DNA from: Pseudeuparius sepicola
Taxonomy: Eukaryota; Arthropoda; Insecta; Coleoptera; Anthribidae
Reading direction: 5' to 3'
Assembly: GCA_963920635.1 (NCBI GenBank)
Contig: OY987298.1
Location: forward strand, 40,145,787 to 40,209,786
Length of the DNA: 64,000 nt
The position numbers and the translations under genes are program-made. Under the pieces are notes generated by a model. That model did no database searches and had not been told where the DNA came from. It saw only the letters and a program-made list of their open reading frames with translations. Position 1 is the first letter of the stretch, and each line of letters opens with the position of its first letter. Positions 20,401 through 32,639 of the stretch are shown piece by piece.

Positions 20401-20620
20401 GCCCGCTTACTACCTAGCCGACCAGAATAAGTCTCCTCCGTCCAAGAACAAGAACCAATCATTGTCGACTCCATCTTCACTGAGTTCTACACATCCAAAT
20501 GGTAGCACCAAGTCTTTATCTCCATGTCCTCTAACGAACAACTCTCGCCCTACAGTCGTCACACGTTCAGGCCGACGTGTTGAAGATTTGGCCGGTTACA
20601 AAAATAACAAAATATTTTAG
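17416..20620 (+). pseudogene. pol: pol of the gypsy element (protease, RT, RNase H, integrase), frameshifted
   Basis: Order: aspartic protease (LLDTGSD, then ILGADFL), a frameshift near 18,055, reverse transcriptase (YLDDILVFS), RNase H (VVDTSQQAIGAAL and ending HISGKDNVVADALSR), then integrase with an HHCC zinc site and catalytic residues in HIDLIGPLP, TSDRG and MVEGW. A further shift near 20,215 moves the C-terminal tail, with the GPY/F-like YTGPYLVL, into another frame that runs into the 3' LTR. The protease-RT shift looks like loss of a single A. The long 755-codon middle frame is otherwise open, so decay is recent or the shifts are sequencing errors. Confidence 0.9.
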
Positions 20621-20731
20621 TAACTAAGTAAACAGTTGTAAAATCAGTTTAATAAAATTTGTCAAATCGACAACATCATTATTATTTTAAGTGGAGTTCG
20701 TGCTTATTCTCCAGCACCAACAAACTCCATA
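20581..20731 (+). repeat. 3' LTR of the gypsy element, 5'-truncated
   Basis: 151 bp identical to the last 151 bp of the 5' LTR. The first 41 bp of the LTR and the expected polypurine tract are missing, and the pol frame runs straight in. Confidence 0.85.
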
Positions 20732-21855
20732 GAACTATCCTCCTCCGTGGCACATCATTTTAAAGCCCTTTTTAGTGCGAATACAGTGATGTATCGTTTT
20801 TATAATTCTGTTGAGATTTGACCGAATTATTGGCTAAAAATGGAAAGTTAACAATCCACTGTACGCGTAATTTCCACACAAATACCCGCCACTAATAAGT
20901 TTTTTTTATCTACTACACACGACCAAATTGCCTAGTTTTTATTGACGTTGTCGATCAGTTTACAAAATAGTCACAAATGAAAAAGCTGAAGCAAAACAAA
21001 AAAGTTCATACGAATTCAAACCTTATATCTATTTAAAATATATGTAACAAAAAGTCACTATCACAAAAAAAAATCCTGTTTTTTTGCTTGTAACCACGAA
21101 ATCGTCAGTTTCAGCCTGCTATTGAAAGTGTAAACGTGTTTTTGAAATGGTTTATTCTATCACGGAAAGGTTAGAAATTGTTGCAATTCCTGCTGTAGCC
21201 TTAGCGCAATCATGATTTCGATAACAAATTGCAACAATTTCTACCCTTTCCGCGATAGAACAAACCATTTCGAAAATGCGTTTCCACTTTCTAAAGCAGG
21301 CCGAAACTGACGATTTCGTAGTTGCAAGCAAAAAATGGAAACTTTTTTTCGTGACAGTGACTTTTTGTTACATATTTTAAAAAGATAAGGTTTGAATTCG
21401 TATGAAATTTATTTGTTTTGCTTCGGCTTTTTCATTTGTGACTTTTTTGTAAACTGATCGACACGTCAATAAAAACTAGGTAATTTGGTCGTGTGTAGTA
21501 GATAGTAGATAAAAAAACGTATTAGTGGCGGGCATTTGTATAAAAATTACTACGCGTATACAGTGGATTGTCAACTTTCCGTTTTTAGCCAATAATTCTG
21601 TCAAATCTGAACGGAATTATAAATACGATACATCACTGTATTCGCAATAAAAAGGGCTTTAAAATGATGTGCCACAAGAGGGGTAGTTCCATTTGAAATT
21701 TTAAAATTCGGGTTGCTAGGGATGAACATATCGGGTTGGCTTGACTGTCAAAAAAGCTCCCCCCAAAAACAAAAATCGACGGGTCTCGCGAATTTTCAAA
21801 TTTTTTTTTTGGTTTTTCTAATTTTTGGTTTCTAAGTTTTCATTGGGAAACCCTG

Positions 21856-22254
21856 TATAATAATCCCAGTATCCAGTATGTGTACCTAGGTATAGGAAAA
21901 AGTATCAGTTAGAATTAAAATTTTCTATAAAGATATTTTTTTAACCATAGCTCCATACTGAACCCAGAGATAGATATAAAAACTATACACTCCATTTATA
22001 ACACAATACGTGTCGACACCGAGGTCTTATAAATTCTTAAAATCGCTTGTGTGAAAACAGGATTAGTATAATAATAATTGTGGACACGTCAGTCCTGAAT
22101 AAATAAACCGATGTCGGCTGAATTATTGTCCAAGTTGCATTTAAATAGTCGAGCCTTCGGGAACGGGTTCCACTAAAAAATTTTGTCGTAAGTAGCTGGT
22201 ACACGCCATTAATAATTGCTTCGGAAAAGCAATTCCGACTTAAATTATCTGCAG
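21856..22254. other. No gene seen
   Basis: Unique-looking AT-rich sequence with TAAT cores. Nothing coding was recognised. Confidence 0.3.
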
Positions 22255-22415
22255 ATTGTATGTATTAGATCCCCGTAATCCACTGTTTTATCCGCAAATT
22301 CGCAGAATCTACACACATACACGCCATTATCGGGTTTAGCCATCTCGTAGAGATGCTATCTCGGAGCCAGTGTCCGGTCAGGAGGCCAGTGATTAACTTT
22401 ACTCCAAGCTGTCTC
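22255..22415 (-). pseudogene. Fragment of the C-terminal region of a LINE polyprotein
   Basis: Read leftward, one frame gives KLITGLLTGHW and a second, shifted frame gives LYEMAKPDNG followed by VCRFC. These match the order of motifs in the better preserved LINE fragment at 46,692-47,081 (LITGLLTGHC, then KTDNGLCRFC), the zinc-knuckle region after the RT/RNase H domains of jockey/I-type elements. It has at least one frameshift and no other part of the element was found here. Confidence 0.6.
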
Positions 22416-22856
22416 CTATACGCGCGAGAAAAGGAGTTTCATTACGGTGTTGCTTATCTGCTTATATACTCAACAAATACGCATTCTGTCGTTTTTTTAT
22501 GCGCCTGAGATTGCTCGTCTTCCCTTTTCTAATTTATGGGTATAGATTATTCTTAATATCTTCTTTGCTGTCTATAAGCTTACTGCATCCATGTGGATCA
22601 TTCTCTTTTAATTGTAAATTCGTTAATATCTTATTCATTTTTTCACCTTTACGGAATCTTCTTTTAAATTTTAAGCACTCATTAAACATTCAAACAGGTT
22701 TATCCAATCCTTCTTCATTATTCGACAAGTCGCCCCCCCCCCTCGGGAACAAAGGAAATGAGACAATCAAGAAATCACGGTATACACTCATGGCCATCTT
22801 GGACCAAAAAATAGGAATACAGATGACGGAAAGTTGAGCTTATTCAGGATCTTGTA
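22416..22856. other. No gene seen
   Basis: A T/C-rich stretch with a 112-codon frame that has no recognisable features, plus a C-run at 22,733. I regard the frame as chance. Confidence 0.3.
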
Positions 22857-24700
22857 CAGGGTGGTCAGATAAGAATGCAAAGTGCTGTATCTCGGAGACT
22901 ATTCGCCGTAGAGACTTGTGGTAAAAATTTTTTAGAATAAAGTGGCCAAGAGAAAAACCTGGAAATTATTTTCAGATTTCCAAGATAGTCACCAGGAGGC
23001 GTAACCGCCATCTTAAACTTTTAAAGTGATTTTTCACTGAAATCCACCTATTATTACCAAAGTAATATATGCTTTTTAAAGGTAAGCTTTATTCGAGCAA
23101 TTTTTGTTTAGCACTTTTTGACATATCTATCAAAATAAAGTGGTGGGGAGTGATTCAATGTTTTTTTAAATAAACAGCTGTAACTCCTAAATGACTGAAC
23201 GGATTTTAACAAACTTGGTCTCGTTGGAAAAAGCATTTATTGGTCCATCAAACCCATCTTACCCGTGATATGTCTAAGTCTCAGTGATGCCGCTAGAGTG
23301 CGTTTTTTAATATAATATCAGAACATTTTCATTTTCATAAAAATGTAGTGAAATGATACCTAAATAGGCTAGTGAAAACCGTATCTCGATATCCTATTCC
23401 TAGCTGAAAATATCAAAGAGAGAAAATTTAGTTTTATCATAAAATTTTAAAAAGACGCTGTTACACCGGTATTTATTCGTATTTGTCTTTTTTTAAGATT
23501 TAATCATAAACTTTCATAATTTTATCATTTTTTAATTATAAAAGTATACTTAGTTCAAAAAATAAAAAATAAACGTGTAGGGGCATAATATAATCAATGC
23601 ATTTAATATGCAAGTGCAAGGTAGGCAAAATACGAAGGGTAGGCCATGGAGGAAAAACAAATGGCTAAAATCAACTTGTCAACATTGGAGCTGCTGTAAT
23701 GTCCACGCATCAGCGGCTCCAACAATGCATTGACTGTGATGGAAGACAGTTCGAGCATTTAAGGAAGCATTAGTTTTATTTAAAAAAAAAAAACATTTTC
23801 AGTTAGGAATAGGATTTTAATATTTGTTGACAAGTTGATTTTAGGCATTTGTTTTTCCCCCATGGCCTACCCTTCGTATTTTGCCTACCTTGCACTTTCA
23901 TATTAAATGCATTGATTATTATGCACCTACACGTTTTTTTTTTAATTTTTTGAACTAAGTATACTTTTATAATTAAAAAGTGATAAAATTATGAAAGTTT
24001 ATCATTAAACCTTTAAAAAAGACAAATAATAATAAATACCGGTGTATAAGCGTCTTTTTAAAATTTTATGATAAAACTTAATTTTCTTTCTTTGATATTT
24101 TCAGCTAGGAATAGGATATCGAGATACGGTTTTCACTAGCCAATTTAAGTATCATTTCACTACATTTTTATGAAAAAAAAAAGTAATATTAAAGTAATAT
24201 TATTGCATTTAATTTTTTCGAGAATTTTGCAATTTTCTGATATTATATCAAAAACGCGCTCTAGCGGCATCACTGAGACTTAGACATATGGGTAAGATGG
24301 GTTTGATGAACCAATAAATGCTTTTTCCAACGAGACCAAGTTTGTTAAAATACGTTCAGTCGTTTAGGAGTTACAGCTGTTTATTTAAAAAAACATTGAA
24401 TCACTCCCCACCACTTTATTTTAATAGATATGTCAACAAGTGTTAAACAAACATTACTCGAATAAAGCTTACCTTTAAAAAGCATATATTATTTTGGTAA
24501 CATTACTAGGTGGATTTCAGTGAAAAATCACTTTAAAAGTTTAAGATGGCGGTTACGCCCCCTGGTGACTATCTTGGAAATCTCAAAATAATTTCCAGGT
24601 TTTTCTCTTGGCCACTTTATTCTAAAAATTTTTTACCGCAAGTCTTTACGACGAATAGTTTCCGAGATACAGCACTTTGCATTCTTATCTGACCACCCTG
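22857..24700. mobile_element. TA-flanked foldback element, 1.84 kb
   Basis: It begins CAGGGTGGTCAGATAAG and ends with the reverse complement CTTATCTGACCACCCTG, with TA on both sides. The two arms are highly similar, meeting near 23,730-23,780 around a short spacer. No protein is encoded. The ends fit a non-autonomous Tc1/mariner-like element. Confidence 0.9.
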
Positions 24701-24702
24701 TA

Positions 24703-26666
24703 CTGTATGTATATAATATCTTTATTTAACCGTGATGTTACAATAATAAAACATAAAGTTAAACAACTAGTGGTTAAATAAACATGCCTGTATGTGACAG
24801 AAACAAAAACAGAACCATTCTACGAAATAATTCTTATTAGAAATATACAAAATTTCCCAATTTTAATTTTGACCAAATCTAAGAAACAACCTTTTAAAAG
24901 TTCATCATTTTAACAGAATAAAAGCAATAAAAAAATTATAACAGAATAAAATAGGATATTGTAACTTCTAGATCATTTTTGTTTTGTTAGGTTGACAAAC
25001 AGAGTTCTGTTTATAAATTTGAATGACATCTGTCATCTGTAAAACATAATTACGCATTAGCGTTTTTTTCAAATAAAATAGCAAAAATAAAGAAAAAAGG
25101 ACCAAGAAGAAAACTTCCCCCATGTTGATTTACTATAATATTTTTTCCTGATAATAGTTTCCTTCCATTTTTTTTTAAATTTATTGTAACTGTTTTACCT
25201 CGAAAATTTCAAAAAATATATTTAGGTATAATTTTCCATCCCCTCCGCCTTCATATAAAGCCTCTGTCACAAATCACCATTAGTGCTACTAAATGTGCCA
25301 CGAAACTTAGTCCCCCCCAGTTTTAAATGACACGTTACGCCACTGCCCCTACTGAAGTTTGGCCTCATATTTTCAGCTTATCCTTCAAATACATGATCAA
25401 ACAAACCTTGGTATACAGCCCCACACAATGAAAATTATATTATGATCCTTTGATCTCTCCTCATATGGCGATAAATAACTTTAAAGCTTAGGTACTTGCT
25501 GCAGTGTGGCAATCTGTTTGACTCGACACTGTTAAATCGTGACGGGCTAAATTTTCGTTTCTTACCTAAACTCCTTTCATTTATACTAAAAGTTTCGGAG
25601 GGGCCGTCACTAGACTCCCTTATTACGGAATAACTTTTAACACCTCCCTAACTCCGCGAAGCGCCCATGCAACGGCGGCGGCCTCCCCAACAAATACGGC
25701 TAATTATTGGCCAAATTAAACCCTTAATTAACTTACTCCTCCCTCAAAGGAATCTAATTAAACTTTTTCTCCTCGCGGCGTTGCGTGTTACACCAGGATC
25801 GTGTACGAAACTCGTTCGCATTGAGCGCGGGCCGCATGTGAGCAAACTGTACCCGAATTCGACTAGGACAGCTTGCCAAATTCGAATAAATCCTGCTCGA
25901 TTTGACAATAATGTAAAGGTAGGGAAAGCCATTTCCGAAAAAAAACCCATTTTTTTAATTTTCTACTTATCACCTTTCGCACATAGGGTTCACCACATAA
26001 AGATCCCGATAACGGAGGTAATTCTAAAATGACTTTCCAAGTATCATTTTTTATATATATTCTATTGTTTTATTTGTTATTGTTTGTGTTTTTTTTTTTC
26101 AATTTTTTTCGTAGGCTTTTTGGTGTAAGATCTATAGAAAAATATTATTAGAAAACATTGTTATAGGAATTGAAAATGCTACCCTTTCACCTTGGAGCCA
26201 CTTTTTCCATTTTTATTTAATTTCAATCGAAATATGCTCATATATATGCATCATTTTTATTTAAAATATGCAATAATATGCATTTATTTGGCCAGATATG
26301 CAATAATATGCTCTCACATATACAAATGCCTTAAAGGTTTATTTTAGGAAAAATGAAAGGAAAACAAATACATAAAATACCTATATTAAAGCAGAATTAT
26401 AAAAACATTTTAATTTGAAATTTTATGAAGTAGGAATTCAAATACTTTTCAAAGTTTTCCAATAAAAATATTTGCCTTCTGTCGGTAAAAATAAGTTTTT
26501 ATATAGAAAAGCTTCTATTAACATCTGCCGATGTAATAGGACAATATTTTAATTTGGGTAGTAAGATATAAGGCCAAGGTGCAACTTCGTTGGATGATTT
26601 ACCATCAAAAATACTCTTTACTGCCATTAAAGATTTGAACCCTTCATTCTTTTCTACAGTAGCATC
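24703..26666. other. No gene seen; contains a GC-richer island
   Basis: 24,700-25,300 is AT-rich. 25,540-25,920 is more GC-rich, low in repeats and has clustered TAATTA/TTAATTAA cores; it could be regulatory DNA. 26,220-26,330 carries repeated TATGCA-type motifs of the kind seen near ends of hAT transposons. Confidence 0.3.
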
Positions 26667-26851
26667 CAGTGGCGTAATCAGAATGTAAAGTTGGGGGGGG
26701 GGCTAATTATTTCAAAAAAATTCTGCGGTAATATTTACGGCAAAACTATTGTTTTAAAATAAATTTTATTTAGAAATAAATACCACGCAACAGATCTTTG
26801 GAGGGGCTAAAGCCCCTAAAGCCCCCAAAGCCCCCCCTGGTTACGCCACTA
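26667..26851. mobile_element. hAT-type MITE with 8-bp target duplication
   Basis: The ends CAGTGGCGTAA and TTACGCCACTA are inverted repeats. GTAGCATC is duplicated at 26,659-26,666 and 26,852-26,859. The 8-bp duplication and CAGTGGCG ends fit the hAT superfamily. Length 185 bp, with G/C runs inside and no coding frame. Confidence 0.85.
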
Positions 26852-27681
26852 GTAGCATCTATTTTTTTTCTAACTTTAATACCTACATCACCGGGAACCT
26901 TTCTACATTTAGCGGAAAATGTTTGAACAAAATCAATCGATTCGCTTAAACCTTAATTTCTACTTTCTAATGAAAGAATGGACTAATACACCACTTTTTT
27001 TTTATTTGCTCATCGGATAGTATTGGGTGAGATATACTTGCTGTATTTTTTTTAATTTTTTTTTCGCCCCCGTTTTACCGCAATTAATTTTTAAAGTTCA
27101 ATATACGTAACTACCTGTTGGATTTTATTTTTCCCTAAATTTACCGCCGTGGCACCAGGTTTGGCAACGCCGCACCTCAATGCCAAGCTGTCAGCCTGCG
27201 AGAACATAAACATAACCTATTTTGTGGCGTCACAAATCGGAACATCGGATCCCGCGGCCCGCGTGTTTTACAAGATTTTATTTTTTATGATTTGAACTAT
27301 TTTCACCATTCATTCTAATAATCCATGACGGAAATGAACCATTCTATTTTGCTGAGGAAAATGCTGGGAGCACTAGGTATTGGTATTGATGATTCGGACG
27401 TTATGCTGGTTGGTTTACAAAACTTTTTTTTTATTGGAAACAAGTCGATTTTATCTATAAAACGACACAATTCGTAAGTACCTAACTGAACTTGCACAAA
27501 TTAGATATCTAGACTTGCTGATATATTAAAGACAATAAAGAACCAACCAGGGGTAACATTTTTGCTGACGATTTTAGATTAGTGGCTCTGCCAAACGATT
27601 TTTTACTTGTTATTAAGTATATTCCAGCGACTGCTAGTTGTTTGAAGAAACTGATGATATTTTAGCCTCAATACCTAGTGT

Positions 27682-28745
27682 CACAGAATAAATAGCTTCA
27701 CAACAGAAGCGTCCATAACGACGTGTCTAGGGCTGTTCGATCTCCGAATTTCAGTATCGGAAATCGATACTGAAAAAGTATCGATAAAATCGATAAATCG
27801 ATAAAATCGATCTTATCGATCTTATCGATCTTATCGATAAAATCGATTTTATCGATATAATCGATCTTATCGATAAAATCGATCTTATCGATAAAATCGA
27901 TCTTATCGATACAATCGATCTTATCGATACAATCGATCTTATCGATCATGTTGATAAAATCGATCTTATCGATAAAATCGATCTTATCGATAAAATCGAT
28001 CTTATCGATATAATTGATCTTATTGATAAAATCGATATAATCAATTTTATTTAAGAAGCTAAACAAAAAAAGGCCGATCGGCTTGCTGCGGACGCGGTCT
28101 GGACGCAATGGGTGCAGCAATTTCCTTTATTTTCGCAAACAATTTCAAAAGATATATATAATTGGAAAGATCGATAAAATCAAAAATATCGATAAAATCG
28201 AAAAGATCGATAAAATCGAAAAGATCGATAAAATCGAAAAGATCGAAAATATCGAAAAAATCGAAAAGATCGATAAAATCGAAAAGATCGATAAAATCGA
28301 AAATATCGAAAGATCGATAAAATCGAAAAGATCGAAAAGATCGAAAAGATCGAAAAGATCGAAAAGATCGATAAAATCGAAAAGATCGATAAAATCGATA
28401 AGATCGAAAAGATCGAAAATAACGATAAGATCGATATTTCGATTTATCGAAATTGAATATCGAGTATCGATAAAATCGATAGTATCGATACTTTCGATTT
28501 TATCGATATTTTGTCTCAGGCCTAGACGTGTCAAAAGGATGCTCGCTTTGACGCGAAATATCTTCTAAAGGGATAAACATTGTGCATTTTGTTTGATTTT
28601 ACATTAATCCACATTGCAAAGAGATTGTATTAGGACCAAATTTATGTACAAGTTATTGGTTATTTTCCTGTAAATTGAAATGGAGGCTCGCTTATTTTTG
28701 ACACGTCTTTATGGACGCTTCTGTTGTGAAGCTATTTATTCTGTG
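27682..28745. mobile_element. Non-autonomous transposon carrying ATCGAT satellite, 7-bp target duplication
   Basis: Terminal inverted repeats of about 46 bp (CACAGAATAAATAGCTTCAC at the left; its reverse complement ends at 28,745). CTAGTGT is duplicated at 27,675-27,681 and 28,746-28,752. The corresponding place in copy B of the large repeat (near 42,740) lacks it. The interior is mostly a satellite of ATCGAT-type units. Open frames within it encode only IDKIDF-type repeats and are not genes. Confidence 0.85.
27765..28510. repeat. ATCGAT / TCGAAAAGA satellite in two halves
   Basis: The left half (27,765-28,060) repeats TCGATAAAATCGATCTTA-like units, which are internally palindromic. The right half (28,165-28,510) repeats AAAATCGAAAAGATCGA-like units. 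The two are separated by about 100 bp of normal sequence. Confidence 0.95.
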
Positions 28746-30238
28746 CTAGTGTTAATCAACAGCATTGATTGGTTATAAACTAAACTGAGAAAAGTCAATC
28801 CTCTAGACGTCAAGCACATACCTGGTCCGAATATAAAAAATTTATTACTTTAATTTCATGAGCCCTTACTTACAGAATTAAGTTAGTAGTTAGACCTGCA
28901 TCGGTTCAAAAATGTAACGCTAGAATATTGGAGAAGGTGCCAGTTCTTGGTGATGTTAGAAACATAACATGTAAAACGCAATAAAGCCAAGTTTTCAGTC
29001 GAAAAACTTTATTGTCATAGCTTGAACTATTTTAGACCCATTTAGGTAAATTATATTGTGATTGCCGAAGCATCCTCATAAAAAATGACATAATTCTTTA
29101 GGATTTTTTCACTATACATATTATATACCTATTTTTTCTGGAAAATAAATTTTCATAAGCATATTTTGTGATTGTGGTTAATGGAAGTTAAAAATAAAAA
29201 AATATAATGCAGCAGCCGGCCAAAAATTAAGATTTCTTTAATTTGCAAGAAAAAAAAACATTATTTTGCATTCTATGGCAAAACCCCAAATAAGTTATCT
29301 ATTAAATTTAGTGAAAATATTCCAAAATCAAATAATAGTTTTCATGTCGCATGCACAGAGTGCAACAAACTGGATGTTTTTTTGGGGGGTTTCTTCTATT
29401 CTGCGAAGAGATAGACAAAGAGTAGGTAGGTGTACTGTGCTCGATTTTTGAGGGCAGTGGAAAGCAGTTGAATCTCAAAATCTTGATTCGTTTTGGAGAT
29501 ACAGGGCATTTTTCGTTTTTTAACATGTCAGACAGTCCCTCCTTGTAATATGTTTTGATTTTTGCCAAAAATCTTCTGTCATACTACTCCAATGTATAAT
29601 AATTATTGAGGTATGTCGTTATGTCTTTGTCAACTAAATCCTGTAAGGTAGACCTTCATATTTTTTTATTGCACTTGTGTTGACTTTTTCCAATATAACA
29701 ATCTACTGATGTTATCCATGATTCTTCGCTATTTCCAGGAAGTCAGCTTACATTCATCTAAAATAAGTTTCCCATTAATATGTGCAAAAATTTTACAAGC
29801 GTGCTTAGTTCTATTAGTTGACAAAGTTAATGTCACTAGTGCAGAAAAGTACAACTTTCCGCATCAAAATGGATGCGACAAAGTGTACTACTACGGACTT
29901 AATTAATTAAATACTTCATTAGATCATACAAGAAAAAAATACCCGCAAAAAGTCATTGACGGTCAAGCACTTGATATCGAATGAAACTCTGCTGTCGAAC
30001 TTGCATTGACTTTAGATTATTTAAATTAGTTCTGAATCATGGTTTTTACATGTAGATATCAACGATCGTTTTTACAAACGCATGATTTCTTGTTTTGATA
30101 ATCGATTTCAACATTGGGCTGTGCGACACCCCCACGCCCCCTCCCCCATATCTTAACTATAGGTATATACACAATAAGTATTTCTTTACTGTACTAGCAA
30201 CTAAACTAGAAGCACAAAAAGCTGTATCTACGTATGTG

Positions 30239-30267
30239 CCACGATGTATGATCCTCGTACATCGTGG
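30239..30267. repeat. Short perfect hairpin
   Basis: CCACGATGTA at 30,239-30,248 pairs with TACATCGTGG at 30,258-30,267, with a 9-base loop. Confidence 0.8.
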
Positions 30268-32069
30268 TATGTGCATAATTTAGGACTAATCTGCTTATGT
30301 TGGGTAATTACAACATAATATACCTACTTCCACAACTATTCAGTTGAATTTCTTAATTTTTAACCACAGTATCATTAACATTTTTCTTATTAATTTTGTG
30401 CTCGGAGGTAATTTTTGCCTTAACCGGGCATTATGCATTCATTGCTATGTTCTTTCCTCTGCGTGTCTCCAATAACATTGTTACCATAATATTTATTCTC
30501 TAGTCTACCTAAAACCAGAATTTAAGCTATATCATCATCATTAAGCAATATTAAAACAATATACAAATCAAATAACAAACATACCTCTTCATTTCTCCAT
30601 GTTTTGCTCCCCGTTTTTATTGATAAAATTGACACACCATATCAAAATCTATGCAAGGCAAGTTATCAGGACAAGCTTTAACAAATCTTGTCTTCATTAT
30701 AAACCGAAAAAATAAAGTATTCTTTTAAAAGTGAGAATAGAATTTATTTAGTTTTCACTAAGGTTATTAACCTTGGTTTCGGCGTTCCGCGGGCGAAAGT
30801 GAGGTTATATGCAAAGTGCGGCGTTGCCGACGATTTTCTTTAAAGCATTGAGTAATATGTCATCTGTCATATTTTATAGGGGGCATCTAATAAGTTCAGA
30901 ATGGGATCAGTAAAATCCAAATATTTCATTGAAATGCTACGAAATTTGATTATTTCTCATCAGGCGCATACAAACTGAATCTAATAATTTGCCTGGGAAT
31001 GCTTGGTTATATAAAAAAAGACGAAATAAGTACCAAGAAAATAGGAGGTACTTATTGAAATTAGGGATCGTGACGTCACATTCCCTACTTTTGCGACCGT
31101 TTTTTTTCAATTTTTGAGCAAACTAATGGGAAAAAAAATCTGTTGGTTGGGTTTCGTGATTATCTAGACATGTTTTACAAATTCCAAGGCAAAAAATTAT
31201 TTTTCATTCCTAAGTATACTTGTCCATTATATCTGGTATAAAACTAAAATTAACTTTAATAAAATCGAATTGGTTAACTACATCCGCATTTTTCAGGATT
31301 TCTTGACTTTGCACTACACACTGTGAGTTGTCTCTGGGCTCTCATAATCTTGGTTATATCTTATATCTATAAATAAGTATAGGAAAAACATGCAAATATG
31401 CACAAAAATAAGGTTTTTCCAGAAATATGCAATGTTTTGCGAAATTGAATAAAATTAATAAATAATTTGCATATATTGCGCCCTTTAGCAATAAGTAATT
31501 TTCGAATCTAGAAACCTTTTTGTAGGTTTTAGGACCAAATGTTATTAAGGAAATTAGTTAGGAATTAAAAACTCAGTGTGTGCAAAATTTCGGGAGCATA
31601 GACCTACTTTGACTTTGTTCTGCTAAAAAATTAAAACACATTAAAAGTGAATTTTTCAAAAACGTTACCTACATTTTTCGAAAAAAAGTGAAGAATAGTT
31701 TTTTCTTAGAATTTATTGGAAAATTTGGTGAAGGCAAAAAATATTACTTTTCCAGTGACGTACCATTTTTTTTATAAAAAAAATATGATGATTGACCCCC
31801 GTCTTTCCGACACTGGTGGATAGATGGGCTGAATTATTTTTAGTTTATAGTATTTATAAGTGTCTAAACTATACCAAATATGTTTGCCTTAGCCGTCTTC
31901 TTTTAGGAGAAATAAAAGATAATGTGAAAAAAAAAATGAACTTTGACGCCCTGTATATCGAAAACCGCTAGGATTTCGATACATGTTTATATGAAAAAAT
32001 CTCCTTTTATTGAAATTTTCTAGCAGTTTTTATAGTATCGCTGATAAAGTTTGGACCACCCTGTATATA

Positions 32070-32620
32070 CAGGGTGAGTTTTTTCGATGACCACTACGGG
32101 GATATTACGGAAACTAGCAAAGCTAGAACAGAGGTTAAATGGGGAAAGAATTGCGATTTTGAATGCTCATTGTAATGCCCCTTTTGGATTTTTAAAAAAG
32201 TTCATGTCTCGCTAGATATTTTGAAGAGTGATTTTTTGCTATTTCATCAGATCTCTGTAGCTCCGTTATTTCTGATTATACAGAAAAACTGTAGAGGCAA
32301 AAATTGTAGATAACTTTCGGCTATTAAGATAATCTAATCCAATTTTTTTATGTTGTTTGTGATTTTTGAGAAATGACATAAACTTTTGTTTTTTTAAATG
32401 TAAATCATAGTTGCCTGTGGCCTTAATCAAATCGGCCATTTTTGAGCTTTCCAAAGATATAATACTCGGCATAGTTATTATAAAAAATAAAAGAGCTATG
32501 GCAAAATTTCTGTTTTTTTTTTTTAATTTTCACCTAACCAGCCATGGAGTATTTTCATAATTACGTTCTATTTTATAATTAGACATACTTCAAACTTTCT
32601 AATATTTTATTTTTAGCTGG
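32070..32620. mobile_element. Truncated copy of the 55,217 foldback family
   Basis: It starts CAGGGTGAGTTTTTTCGATG after TATATA. Its sequence matches the inverted right half of the element at 55,217-56,128, including GCTCCGTTATTTCTGATTAT. The other half is missing. On its left another element ends in CCACCCTG, so two ends meet across one TATATA. Confidence 0.75.
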
Positions 32621-32639
32621 TAACAAAACGCTCGGTACC

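Larger units (their letters stand above)
16461..20731 (+). mobile_element. Gypsy (Ty3-like) LTR retrotransposon, CsRn1-type, defective
   Basis: It is flanked by a 4-bp duplication GAAC (16,457-16,460 and 20,732-20,735), recognised because the host foldback supplies the uninterrupted sequence in its other arm. It contains LTRs, a tRNA-type primer site, gag and pol (protease, RT, RNase H, integrase) and no envelope gene. The C-x2-H-x9-C-x3-C knuckle and the TGGTGACCC primer site point to the CsRn1 lineage. The LTR cores are identical, but several frameshifts break the genes. Confidence 0.9.
16282..21855. mobile_element. TA-flanked foldback element split by a gypsy insertion
   Basis: The left arm (16,284-16,460) matches the inverted right arm (about 21,690-21,855): GGGTTCCCAACGAAAAC against GTTTTCATTGGGAAACCC. 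After removal of the retrotransposon the arms continue symmetrically (GTGGCACATCATTTTAAAG at 20,749 and its complement near 21,660) towards a centre near 21,200. The element without the insertion is about 1.3 kb. The right end reads CCCTG next to TA; the left tip has lost bases. Confidence 0.8.
26975..31230. repeat. Large dispersed repeat, copy A
   Basis: Collinear, same-orientation similarity with 41,983-45,573 is seen at several anchors: TGCTCATCGGATAGTATTGG at the left, GAGCCCTTACTTACAGAAT in the middle, GTGCATAATTTAGGACTAAT further right and CCTAAGTATACTTGTCCATT at the right end. Subterminal GGCAACGCCGCAC and its inverted form GTGCGGCGTTGCC suggest a non-autonomous DNA element. No long frame is present. 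It is interrupted by the satellite transposon at 27,682. Confidence 0.75.

Noticed and set aside
22499..22837. 112-codon frame rich in Leu and Phe
   Set aside because: Composition follows T-rich DNA; no domain, no neighbours, no conserved start context.
25667..26032. 121-codon frame
   Set aside because: Lies in a GC-richer non-repeat island but shows no domain; it runs into a low-complexity AT region.
27698..28568. Open frames of 129-161 codons made of IDKIDF or KRSKRSKRS repeats
   Set aside because: They are translations of the ATCGAT satellite on both strands; no start context or neighbours support a protein.
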